From positions 272,453-336,452 of the forward strand of contig CABVRX010000002.1 in assembly GCA_902500825.1 (NCBI GenBank): a DNA stretch of 64,000 nt. Direction: 5' to 3'. A program made the position numbers and the translations under genes. Under the pieces are notes generated by a model, which did no database searches, was not told the origin of the DNA, and saw nothing but the letters and a program-made list of their open reading frames with translations. The stretch is from an uncultured Nitrospira sp. Its GTDB lineage: Bacteria; Nitrospirota; Nitrospiria; Nitrospirales; Nitrospiraceae. Shown here in pieces: positions 57,188-64,000 of this stretch. Every line of letters starts with the position of its first letter. Position 1 is the stretch's first letter.

Positions 57188-58447
57188 CTAGGCGCCCAGT
57201 CTTGTGAAGACGGGGAGAACCGGGGCCCAGATCGGATTGATGAGCCGCTCACCCTTATCTGTCCAGGACATCAACAATCCTGCGAAGCGCTGATCCGGAT
57301 CGTGGAGAATGTCCACCAACCGTTGCACTTCCCACAGAACGTCCTTGGACTCGATCTTGATGTCAACAGTTTGACCAGGCAGGATCGGGGCTTCGTTGTC
57401 CATCGTCAAACCAGCCTGAGCGACCAGCTCTGCCGGATAGTTTGGATCGAGTTTGGTTGCCCCCATCTTGTTGGTAAACCGGATACCTGCGGTCGTGAAT
57501 TCACCAATGGTCACAGGCTCAGTGCCGTTATTGGTGGCATGAAGAGTCATGCGCAAGGCCCGACCTGGAACGTCGTATTCAGCATGAGTGACTTCGACTG
57601 CGAATGGATTCGGCTTGATCGGCAACGGCTTGACCTTTGTCTCACCGGCCTGGAGCGGCACGCTCACAGGGTGCCGTGCATCTGCCGCCAGATAACCGAC
57701 CACTACGACGGTCAACGTGAAGAGTAACACTGCAGTTCCCACTTTCCGGTCAATGGGGTCAAGCAGGATCTCGTCCCCATACGCAGCCAGTACCCGTGCA
57801 CGGACTAGGTACATCGGTCGGATCATGAAGAAGCCAACCCAGAAGATGGCCACGGCTGCCCAAAACAGGTGCCACATGATTCCAGTGGCGGTACCCATAG
57901 TTTCTGAGTCGAACGTCTCACCGGTCAGTGTCTTGATCGGATTGGTGAAATCCTCATACCGACCAGTGATGTCCATCCATCCACCGGGTCCTGCGATCGG
58001 ACCTGCATCCTTCACCGCAAACATCGGATGGATGTGATGGTGGCCGGGGAGTCTGGCCTTCAATTGAACCACGTACTCGTAATCCCGTCCGATTTCCATC
58101 GGACCTGCAACAAACATTGGCGTCCCATTTATCTTTGAGCTGAGACGCACAAAGACGGAACTGGGAGAACCGATGTTGAGGAACGTGCGGACCGGTTTGA
58201 CAACCGCGCGAGGCCAATCCTCGGACAAATGAAACTTTCCCCTCAGCTCTGTCACATCATTAACTTTGGTCGACTTTCCAACCCATTCAGTGTCGTACCA
58301 ATTCACAGTACGCATCCGCAGGAATGGCTCCTGCGAGCGCTCTCCGTGAGCGAATGCAGGGGTGATATCAAAAACCGGCGTGAATGCCAGCGTCGCCACC
58401 CCGCAAAGTCCCATTACCCAGAGTTTAAAGGCGTGTCTGATGTTCAT
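57188..58447 (-). CDS. amoB: Ammonia monooxygenase subunit B
   Basis: The subunit with large periplasmic cupredoxin domains. It has 419 residues. A signal peptide is cleaved before His34, the start of HGERSQ; this N-terminal His and the HxH at His138/His140 in PGHHHIHPM correspond to the copper ligands of particulate methane monooxygenase PmoB. Two transmembrane helices lie near 195-215 and 240-258, and a second cupredoxin domain fills the C terminus. It overlaps amoA by 4 nt and has GGGGGG upstream. It is followed by a strong terminator. Confidence 0.97.
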   Translation of the reverse strand: MNIRHAFKLWVMGLCGVATLAFTPVFDITPAFAHGERSQEPFLRMRTVNWYDTEWVGKSTKVNDVTELRGKFHLSEDWPRAVVKPVRTFLNIGSPSSVFVRLSSKINGTPMFVAGPMEIGRDYEYVVQLKARLPGHHHIHPMFAVKDAGPIAGPGGWMDITGRYEDFTNPIKTLTGETFDSETMGTATGIMWHLFWAAVAIFWVGFFMIRPMYLVRARVLAAYGDEILLDPIDRKVGTAVLLFTLTVVVVGYLAADARHPVSVPLQAGETKVKPLPIKPNPFAVEVTHAEYDVPGRALRMTLHATNNGTEPVTIGEFTTAGIRFTNKMGATKLDPNYPAELVAQAGLTMDNEAPILPGQTVDIKIESKDVLWEVQRLVDILHDPDQRFAGLLMSWTDKGERLINPIWAPVLPVFTRLGA

Positions 58448-59286
58448 GCTTTCCCCCCAACTTTTGCTTTGTCCTGGTTCGCCAAGGTGGCATAAGCAAA
58501 CACATCGTACACCTTCGTGGTCTTCTGCCGGTCATCCGTGAGGTAGAAGTACGAGGTGCAGAAGAACTTCCCGAACTGCCACCACAGGATGTACATCAAC
58601 GACGATGCAAACGCCGCGAAGAAGGACGAGATCATCGTGCTGTGCCCGCCGAACGTGCGCAGCGAGCCCACTTCGATCATCCGGATATATTCCGGCGTCC
58701 CGGTCCGGACATACGCGAAGCCCATGTAGTCCGCCCAGGAGAGCAAGGTGCCATCCACGACGAGCGGCGTGTGGCTATACGCAAAGATGGCCCAGTTGGT
58801 GGGATAGAACAAGGCTGCGAACATCCAGGCTCCGATCACCGCCGTCAACGTCCAGTTCCGGGTCAGCAATAGGACGATGTCCAGGACAATGGCGCTCGGC
58901 AGCAGGGTGGATGGCATGACGAAGTTATACGGGTAGTTCGACCACCACCACCAGGCGGCGACGATGGTGACCCATTTGCCCGCGAGCAGCGCCAGAATGG
59001 TGATGGTAGCGCCGAAGGGTTGCCGATAGTTCACCCAATTGTAGTACTGCAGCGCGGCACAGAAGGTGATCGCCGTGATCGGGGTCACGATCGGCCACCA
59101 CTGCCGGTCCTTCCAGTCAATCCAGAAGTCCCAGTCGCCCGCCAGCAGGTCGAAGTGCATGTGGAACGTGCCCACGATGGTGACGAACAAAATCGGAATG
59201 AAGTAAATGTAGTCGATGTGCCGGGACATCGCGACGCCTTCCGGCGGAAGCTTCGAGGCCTTGATAATCTCATCGGTTCTAAACAT
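58444..59286 (-). CDS. amoA: Ammonia monooxygenase subunit A
   Basis: Integral membrane subunit of the copper monooxygenase that converts ammonia to hydroxylamine. 280 residues, about seven transmembrane helices. Family segments [49 protein letters not shown] and [34 protein letters not shown] are intact. Within the PmoA/AmoA family it reads as a bacterial ammonia-oxidiser form distinct from Nitrosomonas. The ATG at 59286 has GGAGG 9 nt upstream; an ATG three codons earlier touches the ribosome-binding site. Confidence 0.97.
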   Translation of the reverse strand: MFRTDEIIKASKLPPEGVAMSRHIDYIYFIPILFVTIVGTFHMHFDLLAGDWDFWIDWKDRQWWPIVTPITAITFCAALQYYNWVNYRQPFGATITILALLAGKWVTIVAAWWWWSNYPYNFVMPSTLLPSAIVLDIVLLLTRNWTLTAVIGAWMFAALFYPTNWAIFAYSHTPLVVDGTLLSWADYMGFAYVRTGTPEYIRMIEVGSLRTFGGHSTMISSFFAAFASSLMYILWWQFGKFFCTSYFYLTDDRQKTTKVYDVFAYATLANQDKAKVGGKA

Positions 59287-59316
59287 AACTGACATCCTCC
59301 GTCATTTCAGCCGAGT

Positions 59317-59352
59317 GGAGCGGCGAATACGGACTACCAGGCTCGCCGCTCC
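59317..59352 (-). promoter_or_regulatory. Hairpin in the amoC-amoA gap
   Basis: A perfect 10-bp stem, GGAGCGGCGA and TCGCCGCTCC, with a 16-nt loop. It lies inside the 136-nt space between amoC and amoA, 31 nt before the amoA ATG. No U-tract follows on the coding strand. It may protect or process the transcript so that amoC and amoAB accumulate at different levels. Confidence 0.7.
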
Positions 59353-59422
59353 TTCACAGCTAATGTTTCGGCCTATGATTCATGCAATTTACCATCACCG
59401 TTCAGCTCAGAACCAAGTCTTG

Positions 59423-60232
59423 TCAGTACCCGGCCTTGGCGTTAGGATTCACCTGGCTGGGGAACGGATCCAGGATGCTCTTGGGCGCGTTGTTCCAGAT
59501 CACGTCCGCCAGATTCGACATCCGGCTCACGATCTGCGCCGCCACCCCGCCCGCGGCCCCGAACAACCCGCACCAGCCCAACGTCACGAAGCCCCAGTGT
59601 AACGGCGCCGCAAACAGCTCATCCACAAACCAGAACGCATGGCCCCACTCGTTGAGCCCCACGTTCGGCAGAATGAACATCGGCCCCACCACCGCCGCCA
59701 CCAACGGGAACGACGTCGCTTGGCTGTACAGCGGCAACCGCGTCTGCGCATACAGGTAGCTCGCCACGCCGCACGTGATGTACAGCGGGAACGTCCCGTA
59801 GAACGCCACAATGTGGCTCGCCGTGAAGCTCGTGTCCCGGATGATCACTTGGTGCCACGCCGCATCCTGCTCTAACGTGTAGCTGCCCGCGTAGTACACG
59901 CCCCAGATGTAGCACACCAACCACCCCATCCAGTAAAAGTACCGCTTCAGCTCCAGCTTATGGTCCAGGTTCGCCAGGTTCCGGTCCCGCGTCACCCAGA
60001 TCCACCCGATGGTCACGGCAAAGAACACGGCGTTCGCCAAAATGTTAAACCGCCACAGTCCCATCCACACCGAGTCAAACTCCGGGGTCATCGAATCCAA
60101 CCCGTGGGAGTAGCCGAACGCCCGCTGATACAGGACCCAGAAGACCCCGATCCCCAGGATCGCCAACCACCCGAGCTTCACCGGCTTCGAGTCGTACCAC
60201 TGCGAGATGTCATACCCGCGATCACTTGCCAT
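59423..60232 (-). CDS. amoC: Ammonia monooxygenase subunit C
   Basis: A membrane subunit that carries the functionally important copper sites. 269 residues, about six transmembrane helices. Ligands of the CuC site are conserved as Asp123, His127 and His140 (D-x3-H-x12-H), and of the CuD site as Asn194, His198 and His212 (N-x3-H-x13-H), matching the spacing in PmoC. First gene of amoCAB. The ATG at 60232 has AAGGGGGG 7 nt upstream. The coding sequence is visibly rich in C at third positions, suggesting high expression. Confidence 0.97.
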   Translation of the reverse strand: MASDRGYDISQWYDSKPVKLGWLAILGIGVFWVLYQRAFGYSHGLDSMTPEFDSVWMGLWRFNILANAVFFAVTIGWIWVTRDRNLANLDHKLELKRYFYWMGWLVCYIWGVYYAGSYTLEQDAAWHQVIIRDTSFTASHIVAFYGTFPLYITCGVASYLYAQTRLPLYSQATSFPLVAAVVGPMFILPNVGLNEWGHAFWFVDELFAAPLHWGFVTLGWCGLFGAAGGVAAQIVSRMSNLADVIWNNAPKSILDPFPSQVNPNAKAGY

Positions 60233-60347
60233 AGTGTGACCCCCCTTTAGCTTATTGATCAATCACTCGCACTCGCCTAACTATCATCCTTACTGAACTG
60301 ATATCTGCTCTCCAAATCTCCGTTTCATAACTAATCAGTCACCTGTG

Positions 60348-60378
60348 ATACTACCTTAAATCGATAGGCCAATGTCAA
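60348..60378 (-). promoter_or_regulatory. Candidate amoCAB promoter
   Basis: On the minus strand TTGACA (60378-60373), a 19-bp spacer and TAGTAT (60353-60348). The -35 is perfect and the spacer slightly long. The resulting 5' UTR would be about 110 nt. The 334-bp gap between amoC and the divergent DUF1566 gene is AT-rich and otherwise empty. Confidence 0.55.
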
Positions 60379-60514
60379 TCGATAATTTCATTCTCTTGTT
60401 CGTGGTTAAGCTCTGTTATTTCAATAGGTTATGTGATCATCTCTGATCGTTTTACATTACTTTTTAGCAAGTTCAATGTTTTCACCAGCCCCAGCAAGTC
60501 CAACACTGAAAACG

Positions 60515-60544
60515 TTGATCCTTTTGCATCTCACAGCGTAGGAT
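60515..60544 (+). promoter_or_regulatory. Candidate promoter of DUF1566 gene
   Basis: TTGATC (60515-60520), an 18-bp spacer and TAGGAT (60539-60544), 23 nt before the ATG. The -10 hexamer and the spacing are the same as in the ilvB promoter candidate. Confidence 0.45.
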
Positions 60545-60566
60545 ATCTTTTTTGGCAAGGAGCAAC

Positions 60567-61151
60567 ATGAGACCACTTGGATGGGCAAGGCCTCGAGGAA
60601 TCGTTACCGCGATAGTCGCGATAAGTGCCCTTTCCTTACTGGCGTACACACAGATGAAGCCTCAAATACAGGGCAGAGAAGAGGTGATCGCCGCCATCAT
60701 CAAGAATTGGCAACAGACGCATCCGGCGGCCGAACGGTTCGTGATTTTGCCAGACTTCAACAACGATGCAGTCCTCGATAAAGATACAAGTCTCATCTGG
60801 GAGCTCTCCCCCACACCAACGGCTGTGACATGGAACGAAGCCCGCGCCACATGCGTAACCCGAGCGACCGGTGGTCAAAAAGGCTGGCGTCTGCCGGCGC
60901 CGGCCGAAATGCGTAGTCTTGTTGGTCCAGCAGTGGACTCACCTATCCCGAATATCCCACCAGGGCATCCATTCGTGAACATCCAGCCAACGGCCTATTG
61001 GACGGTCGTCCCGGAAGCTAATCAGCCATCATATGCGCGGTACGTGGACGCGTTCCTCGGCAACGTGCTCAGTTTCATGAAGCTATATACATACCCGGTC
61101 TGGTGCGTTCGTGGCCCGATCAAGCAGGATGAGAATAACCCAGTTTTGTAA
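60567..61151 (+). CDS. DUF1566 (Lcl-like) domain protein, membrane anchored
   Basis: 194 residues. An N-terminal helix (about 10-28) is a signal anchor. The DUF1566 domain follows: VLDKDTSLIWELSPTPTAVTWNEARATCVTRATGGQKGWRLPAPAEMRSLV, then AYWTVVPE and ARYVDAFLGNVLSF, ending YPVWCVRGP. Two Cys (in ATCVT and VWCVRG) probably form the usual disulfide. This fold is related to sulfatase-modifying/C-lectin-like domains; its role is unknown. AAGGAG lies 4 nt before the ATG. It is transcribed divergently from amoCAB. Confidence 0.82.
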   Translation: MRPLGWARPRGIVTAIVAISALSLLAYTQMKPQIQGREEVIAAIIKNWQQTHPAAERFVILPDFNNDAVLDKDTSLIWELSPTPTAVTWNEARATCVTRATGGQKGWRLPAPAEMRSLVGPAVDSPIPNIPPGHPFVNIQPTAYWTVVPEANQPSYARYVDAFLGNVLSFMKLYTYPVWCVRGPIKQDENNPVL

Positions 61152-61247
61152 GAGCTGTCGCTTCAGCGCAATGTACGCTCCCGGTCACCCCTTGTCCGAC
61201 CTATGATGGGCTATGCTTGCAGGTGGCTCTGTCAGGAGATACGCCGT

Positions 61248-62186
61248 ATGAACATCGTGGTGACCGGAGGCACAGGATTCGTTGGGCGGGCGTTATGCGC
61301 CGTGCTCCTCCACGGAGGCCATACAGTTACCGTTCTGACGAGACATATGGGACAAGTTCTTCACCGGCCCGACGTGCATGTAAACTCGGTAGAATGGAAC
61401 GCCCGAGACACGGGACTCTGGGAGCAGGCTCTTGAAGGAGCAGAGGCGGTCATTAACCTTGCTGGTGCACCGATTGCCGACGCACGCTGGACAGACACGC
61501 GAAAACAACTCATCACCGACAGTCGGGTACTTACTACCCGCTTACTCATCAGAGCCCTGTCCCGCTATTCTTCCAAACCCATAACGTTCATCAGTGCATC
61601 CGGCATCGGTTATTACGGTGCAAGCGACGATCGTTGTCTTGACGAGGGGGCGGCACGCGATCATGGCTTCTTGGCCGATCTGTGCCTCGCATGGGAAGCG
61701 GAGGCCCTTCGGGCTGCGGAGTTCGGCGCACGGGTCGTCATCTTGCGAACCGGAATGGTGCTCGAGCAAGACGGTGGGGCCTTGCCCAAGATGCTGTTGC
61801 CCTTTCGATTATTTGCAGGTGGTCCCATCATGCCGGGAAGCCAGTGGGTCTCATGGATCCACCGGCGTGATCACATCGGTCTGATCCAATGGGCTCTCAC
61901 CACGACGACAGTTTCCGGTCCGATCAATGCCGTGGCCCCAGAGCCTGTGACGATGAAGACATTCTGTGAGGTGCTTGGACGGGTTATTCACAGACCATCC
62001 TGGCTTCCCGTTCCAGAGTTTGCCCTGAACGTTCTACTTGGTGAGTTAGGGACATTGATGACAACCGGCCAGCGCGTGATTCCTGCGAAAGCAATGGCGG
62101 GAGGCTATACGTTTCGGTACCCAACGTTGGAGCCCGCGCTGCAAGCTATCCTGATCGGAACGACAGACGCCCCGAGGGCAGCATGA
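61248..62186 (+). CDS. TIGR01777 family NAD-dependent epimerase (YfcH-like)
   Basis: 312 residues. The Rossmann motif VTGGTGFVGRALCAVLLHGGHTV is at residues 4-26, and NLAGAPIADARWTDTRKQLITDSRV near 72-96 is the family signature. SASGIGYYGA holds the active-site Tyr near 125. The C-terminal domain contains VNAVAPEPVT-like INAVAPEPVTMKTFCEVLGRVIHRPSWLPVP and a DUF1731 segment. The substrate is unknown. The ATG at 61248 has AGGAG 9 nt upstream. Confidence 0.9.
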   Translation: MNIVVTGGTGFVGRALCAVLLHGGHTVTVLTRHMGQVLHRPDVHVNSVEWNARDTGLWEQALEGAEAVINLAGAPIADARWTDTRKQLITDSRVLTTRLLIRALSRYSSKPITFISASGIGYYGASDDRCLDEGAARDHGFLADLCLAWEAEALRAAEFGARVVILRTGMVLEQDGGALPKMLLPFRLFAGGPIMPGSQWVSWIHRRDHIGLIQWALTTTTVSGPINAVAPEPVTMKTFCEVLGRVIHRPSWLPVPEFALNVLLGELGTLMTTGQRVIPAKAMAGGYTFRYPTLEPALQAILIGTTDAPRAA

Positions 62187-62263
62187 GTCGCGGGATGACG
62201 ACGAATCTCTTTGCGGGATTGTGGATATCCGTCGACCTCATACTTAGGGGAAGGGAGTAGACT

Positions 62264-63706
62264 CTGCGAGGAATTGTTTGGTTCAGGCGCGATCTTCGGT
62301 TGCATGATCAGCCGGCTTTGGCGGCCGCTTGCGCGGAATGTGAAGAGATCGTGCCGCTCTTTGTGTTCGATGAGCCGTTGTTGCAGTCACATGAGTTCGG
62401 ACCGGCATGCGTAAACTTCATGATCGGGTCTCTAGAGCAACTTTCCTCGTCATTGGCCGGTTTAGGAATCCAGCTCCAATGGCGTCGAGGGGAGCCGGTC
62501 GAAGAAGTGGTTCGCGCAGTACGCGACTGGAGGGCCGACATCGTCTATTGGAGTCGTGACTACGAGCCACGGGCGAATGTCCGCGATCGCCAGGTCCAGC
62601 AGGAGCTCATGCGGATGGGAGTATCCACGCGAACCTTCAAGGATCAGGTGGTATTCGAAGCGGAGGAGGTGCGCGGCGTCAGCGGAGAGCCGATGCAGCG
62701 CTATAGCGCCTATCGCACCCGCTGGTGGGCCAAGTGGCAGGCCACTAAGCCGGTTGCGCTGCCAGTTCCGAAGGCGATCAAATCCACAAGACTGGTTTTA
62801 TCCCCATCCATCTCCACGCTCCCTTTAGCACACGACTTGGGCTATGAGGTGCTGGCGCCGTGGGTCGAACCGGGGGAACATCACGCGCTTCAACGATTGC
62901 AGAGTTTTCTCAATGGTCCCATACACCGATATAGCGATGGGCGGAATCTTCCCGCAGTCGATGGCAGTTCAAAACTTTCTCCACACTTCAGATTCGGAAC
63001 CCTATCGCCACGCATGGCCATTCATGCTGCCTTGCGCACATTAGCCGAAAAGGGTCGGGTGTCTCGTGTTGATGTCCTGACTTGGGTCGATGAACTGATC
63101 TGGCGCGAATTCTTTCACCAGGTCCTGATGGCATTTCCACACGTCATCGACGGGCCGTTTCGAAATGCAGCGGTTCCCCCCTCACGACGTCCTGGGCTGG
63201 AGCGAGATCGACTGTTTCAGGCTTGGTGCACTGGGCAAACCGGTTATCCGATCGTGGACGCTGGCATGCGGCAACTCAATCAGACTGGGTGGATGCACAA
63301 CCGTGTCCGGATGGTCGTGGCCTCATTCCTGATCAAAGACCTTCGGATCGACTGGCAGAGCGGCGAGCAGTATTTCATGCGTCACCTGCTCGATGCGGAT
63401 GTCGCCGCCAACAACGGCAATTGGCAGTGGTGCGCCGGGACCGGCACCGACGCCATGCGGGGTTATCGGATTTTCAACCCTGCTCTCCAGAGCAAGAAAT
63501 TCGATCCGGACGGGACTTATATCCGCCTCTACGTCCCCGAGCTCGCCAAAGTGCTGGCAAATAGGATTCATGAGCCACACCTTATGTCTCCTGACGAACA
63601 GGATCGATATGGTTGTCAGATCGGGGTCAGTTATCCTGCCCCTGTTGTGGACCATCGCCAGGCGCGTCAGGAATACTTGGATCTCGGCAAGCAGGTAAAG
63701 CAATGA
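62264..63706 (+). CDS. phr: Deoxyribodipyrimidine photolyase, CTG start
   Basis: A light-dependent flavoenzyme that repairs cyclobutane pyrimidine dimers. 480 residues. The N-terminal antenna domain begins RGIVWFRRDLRLHDQPALAAA. The FAD-binding C-terminal half has SKLSPHFRFGTLSPR near 225, WREFFHQVLMAFP near 280, GQTGYPIVDAGMRQLNQTGWMHNRVRMVVASFL near 325 and DADVAANNGNWQWCAGTG near 380. RGIVWFRRDLRL lies upstream of the first ATG/GTG/TTG; a TAG stop is two codons before CTG 62264, and GGAAGGGAG sits 6 nt before that CTG. CTG is therefore the probable initiator. Confidence 0.92.
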   Translation: MRGIVWFRRDLRLHDQPALAAACAECEEIVPLFVFDEPLLQSHEFGPACVNFMIGSLEQLSSSLAGLGIQLQWRRGEPVEEVVRAVRDWRADIVYWSRDYEPRANVRDRQVQQELMRMGVSTRTFKDQVVFEAEEVRGVSGEPMQRYSAYRTRWWAKWQATKPVALPVPKAIKSTRLVLSPSISTLPLAHDLGYEVLAPWVEPGEHHALQRLQSFLNGPIHRYSDGRNLPAVDGSSKLSPHFRFGTLSPRMAIHAALRTLAEKGRVSRVDVLTWVDELIWREFFHQVLMAFPHVIDGPFRNAAVPPSRRPGLERDRLFQAWCTGQTGYPIVDAGMRQLNQTGWMHNRVRMVVASFLIKDLRIDWQSGEQYFMRHLLDADVAANNGNWQWCAGTGTDAMRGYRIFNPALQSKKFDPDGTYIRLYVPELAKVLANRIHEPHLMSPDEQDRYGCQIGVSYPAPVVDHRQARQEYLDLGKQVKQ

Positions 63707-64000
63707 CAGGTGCCCCGATCCGCCTGGGCATCAGCCGCTGCCTCCTCGGCGATGAAGTTCGCTTCGATGGCGGACACAAACACGATGCTTTTTTGACCGA
63801 TGTCTTAGGTCGTTACATTGAGTGGGTCTCGGTCTGCCCCGAAGTTGAAGCGGGATTGGGCATTCCACGTGAAGCGATGCAGTTAGTGGGCAATCCGCAG
63901 CACCCACGGCTGATGACCATCACGAGCAAGCAGGATCACACTCAGACGTTGGAGGCAATGATCGAGGGGCGTCTGGACTCCCTTTGCAAATTGAACCTAT
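63703..64000 (+). CDS. DUF523 (YbgA-type) protein, 3'-truncated by window edge
   Basis: The first 99 codons are visible. The start overlaps the photolyase stop (ATGA). GISRCLLGDEVRFDGGHKHDAFL, then VSVCPEVEAGLGIPREAMQLV and a later conserved LMT segment are the DUF523 pattern, with Cys residues that may bind metal. In related genomes DUF523 is often fused to DUF1722 (YbgA) beside phr; whether that domain follows cannot be seen here. Linkage to phr suggests a role in DNA repair or light response. Confidence 0.85.
   Translation, partial: MTGAPIRLGISRCLLGDEVRFDGGHKHDAFLTDVLGRYIEWVSVCPEVEAGLGIPREAMQLVGNPQHPRLMTITSKQDHTQTLEAMIEGRLDSLCKLNL

Overview
The window is most likely chromosomal DNA of a comammox Nitrospira, a bacterium that oxidises ammonia completely. 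It holds a bacterial ammonia monooxygenase operon (amoCAB), a hydroxylamine dehydrogenase operon (haoA-haoB and the tetraheme cytochromes cycA and cycB) and a complete cytochrome c maturation operon (ccmABCDEFGHI). These are contiguous over about 16.5 kb (43.7-60.2 kb) and sit among ordinary single-copy housekeeping genes. The lineage is an inference from recognised protein families and from AmoA and HaoA differing clearly from the Nitrosomonas proteins as I remember them. Nitrite oxidoreductase (nxr) is not in the window, so complete ammonia oxidation cannot be shown from this stretch alone.

Layout. 0-6.8 kb: 3' part of dnaG, rpoD, a tRNA with anticodon CAU (probably tRNA-Ile2), a coiled-coil zinc-ribbon protein, a short RNase HIII, an M48 metalloprotease lipoprotein and the RNase P RNA. 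6.8-17.7 kb: branched-chain amino acid and aspartate-family genes (ilvB, ilvH, ilvC, leuA, leuB, asd), with psd and pssA inserted, a T-box leader before leuA, and cupin and NHL-repeat genes. 17.8-21.8 kb: DUF2905, SpoIID-like, queA, a membrane-anchored SurA-N protein and an RDD protein. 21.9-29 kb: the rod-shape operon mreBCD-mrdA-rodA followed by rng. 29-33.6 kb: dprA, topA and a PagL-like outer-membrane protein. 33.6-35 kb: a decayed IS element. 35.2-43.5 kb: nucleoside transporter, DUF2127, cytochrome bd oxidase cydAB, a gene remnant, a dicarboxylate/amino-acid symporter, ilvA with a leader-peptide attenuator, and DUF1269. 43.7-55.1 kb: ccmA-I, then haoAB-cycAB. 55.2-60.2 kb, minus strand: a YiiM-like MOSC protein, an unknown membrane protein and amoCAB. 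60.6-64 kb: DUF1566, a TIGR01777 epimerase, a photolyase that appears to start at CTG, and a partial DUF523 gene.

How it fits together. AmoCAB makes hydroxylamine from ammonia in the membrane and periplasm. The octaheme HaoA oxidises hydroxylamine, and electrons pass to c554 (CycA) and cM552 (CycB) and then to quinone. Together these carry sixteen c-type hemes per set, and the Ccm system that attaches them is encoded immediately upstream. The MOSC protein between hao and amo belongs to a family that detoxifies N-hydroxylated bases, which suits a cell producing hydroxylamine. Cytochrome bd is one possible terminal oxidase.

Regulation and mobile DNA visible in the sequence: two promoter-like sites before haoA, a sigma70-like promoter before amoC, a hairpin between amoC and amoA, a terminator after amoB, a Leu-type T-box, an Ile-containing leader peptide with terminator before ilvA, and three copies of a palindromic intergenic repeat whose ends resemble those of the IS element.
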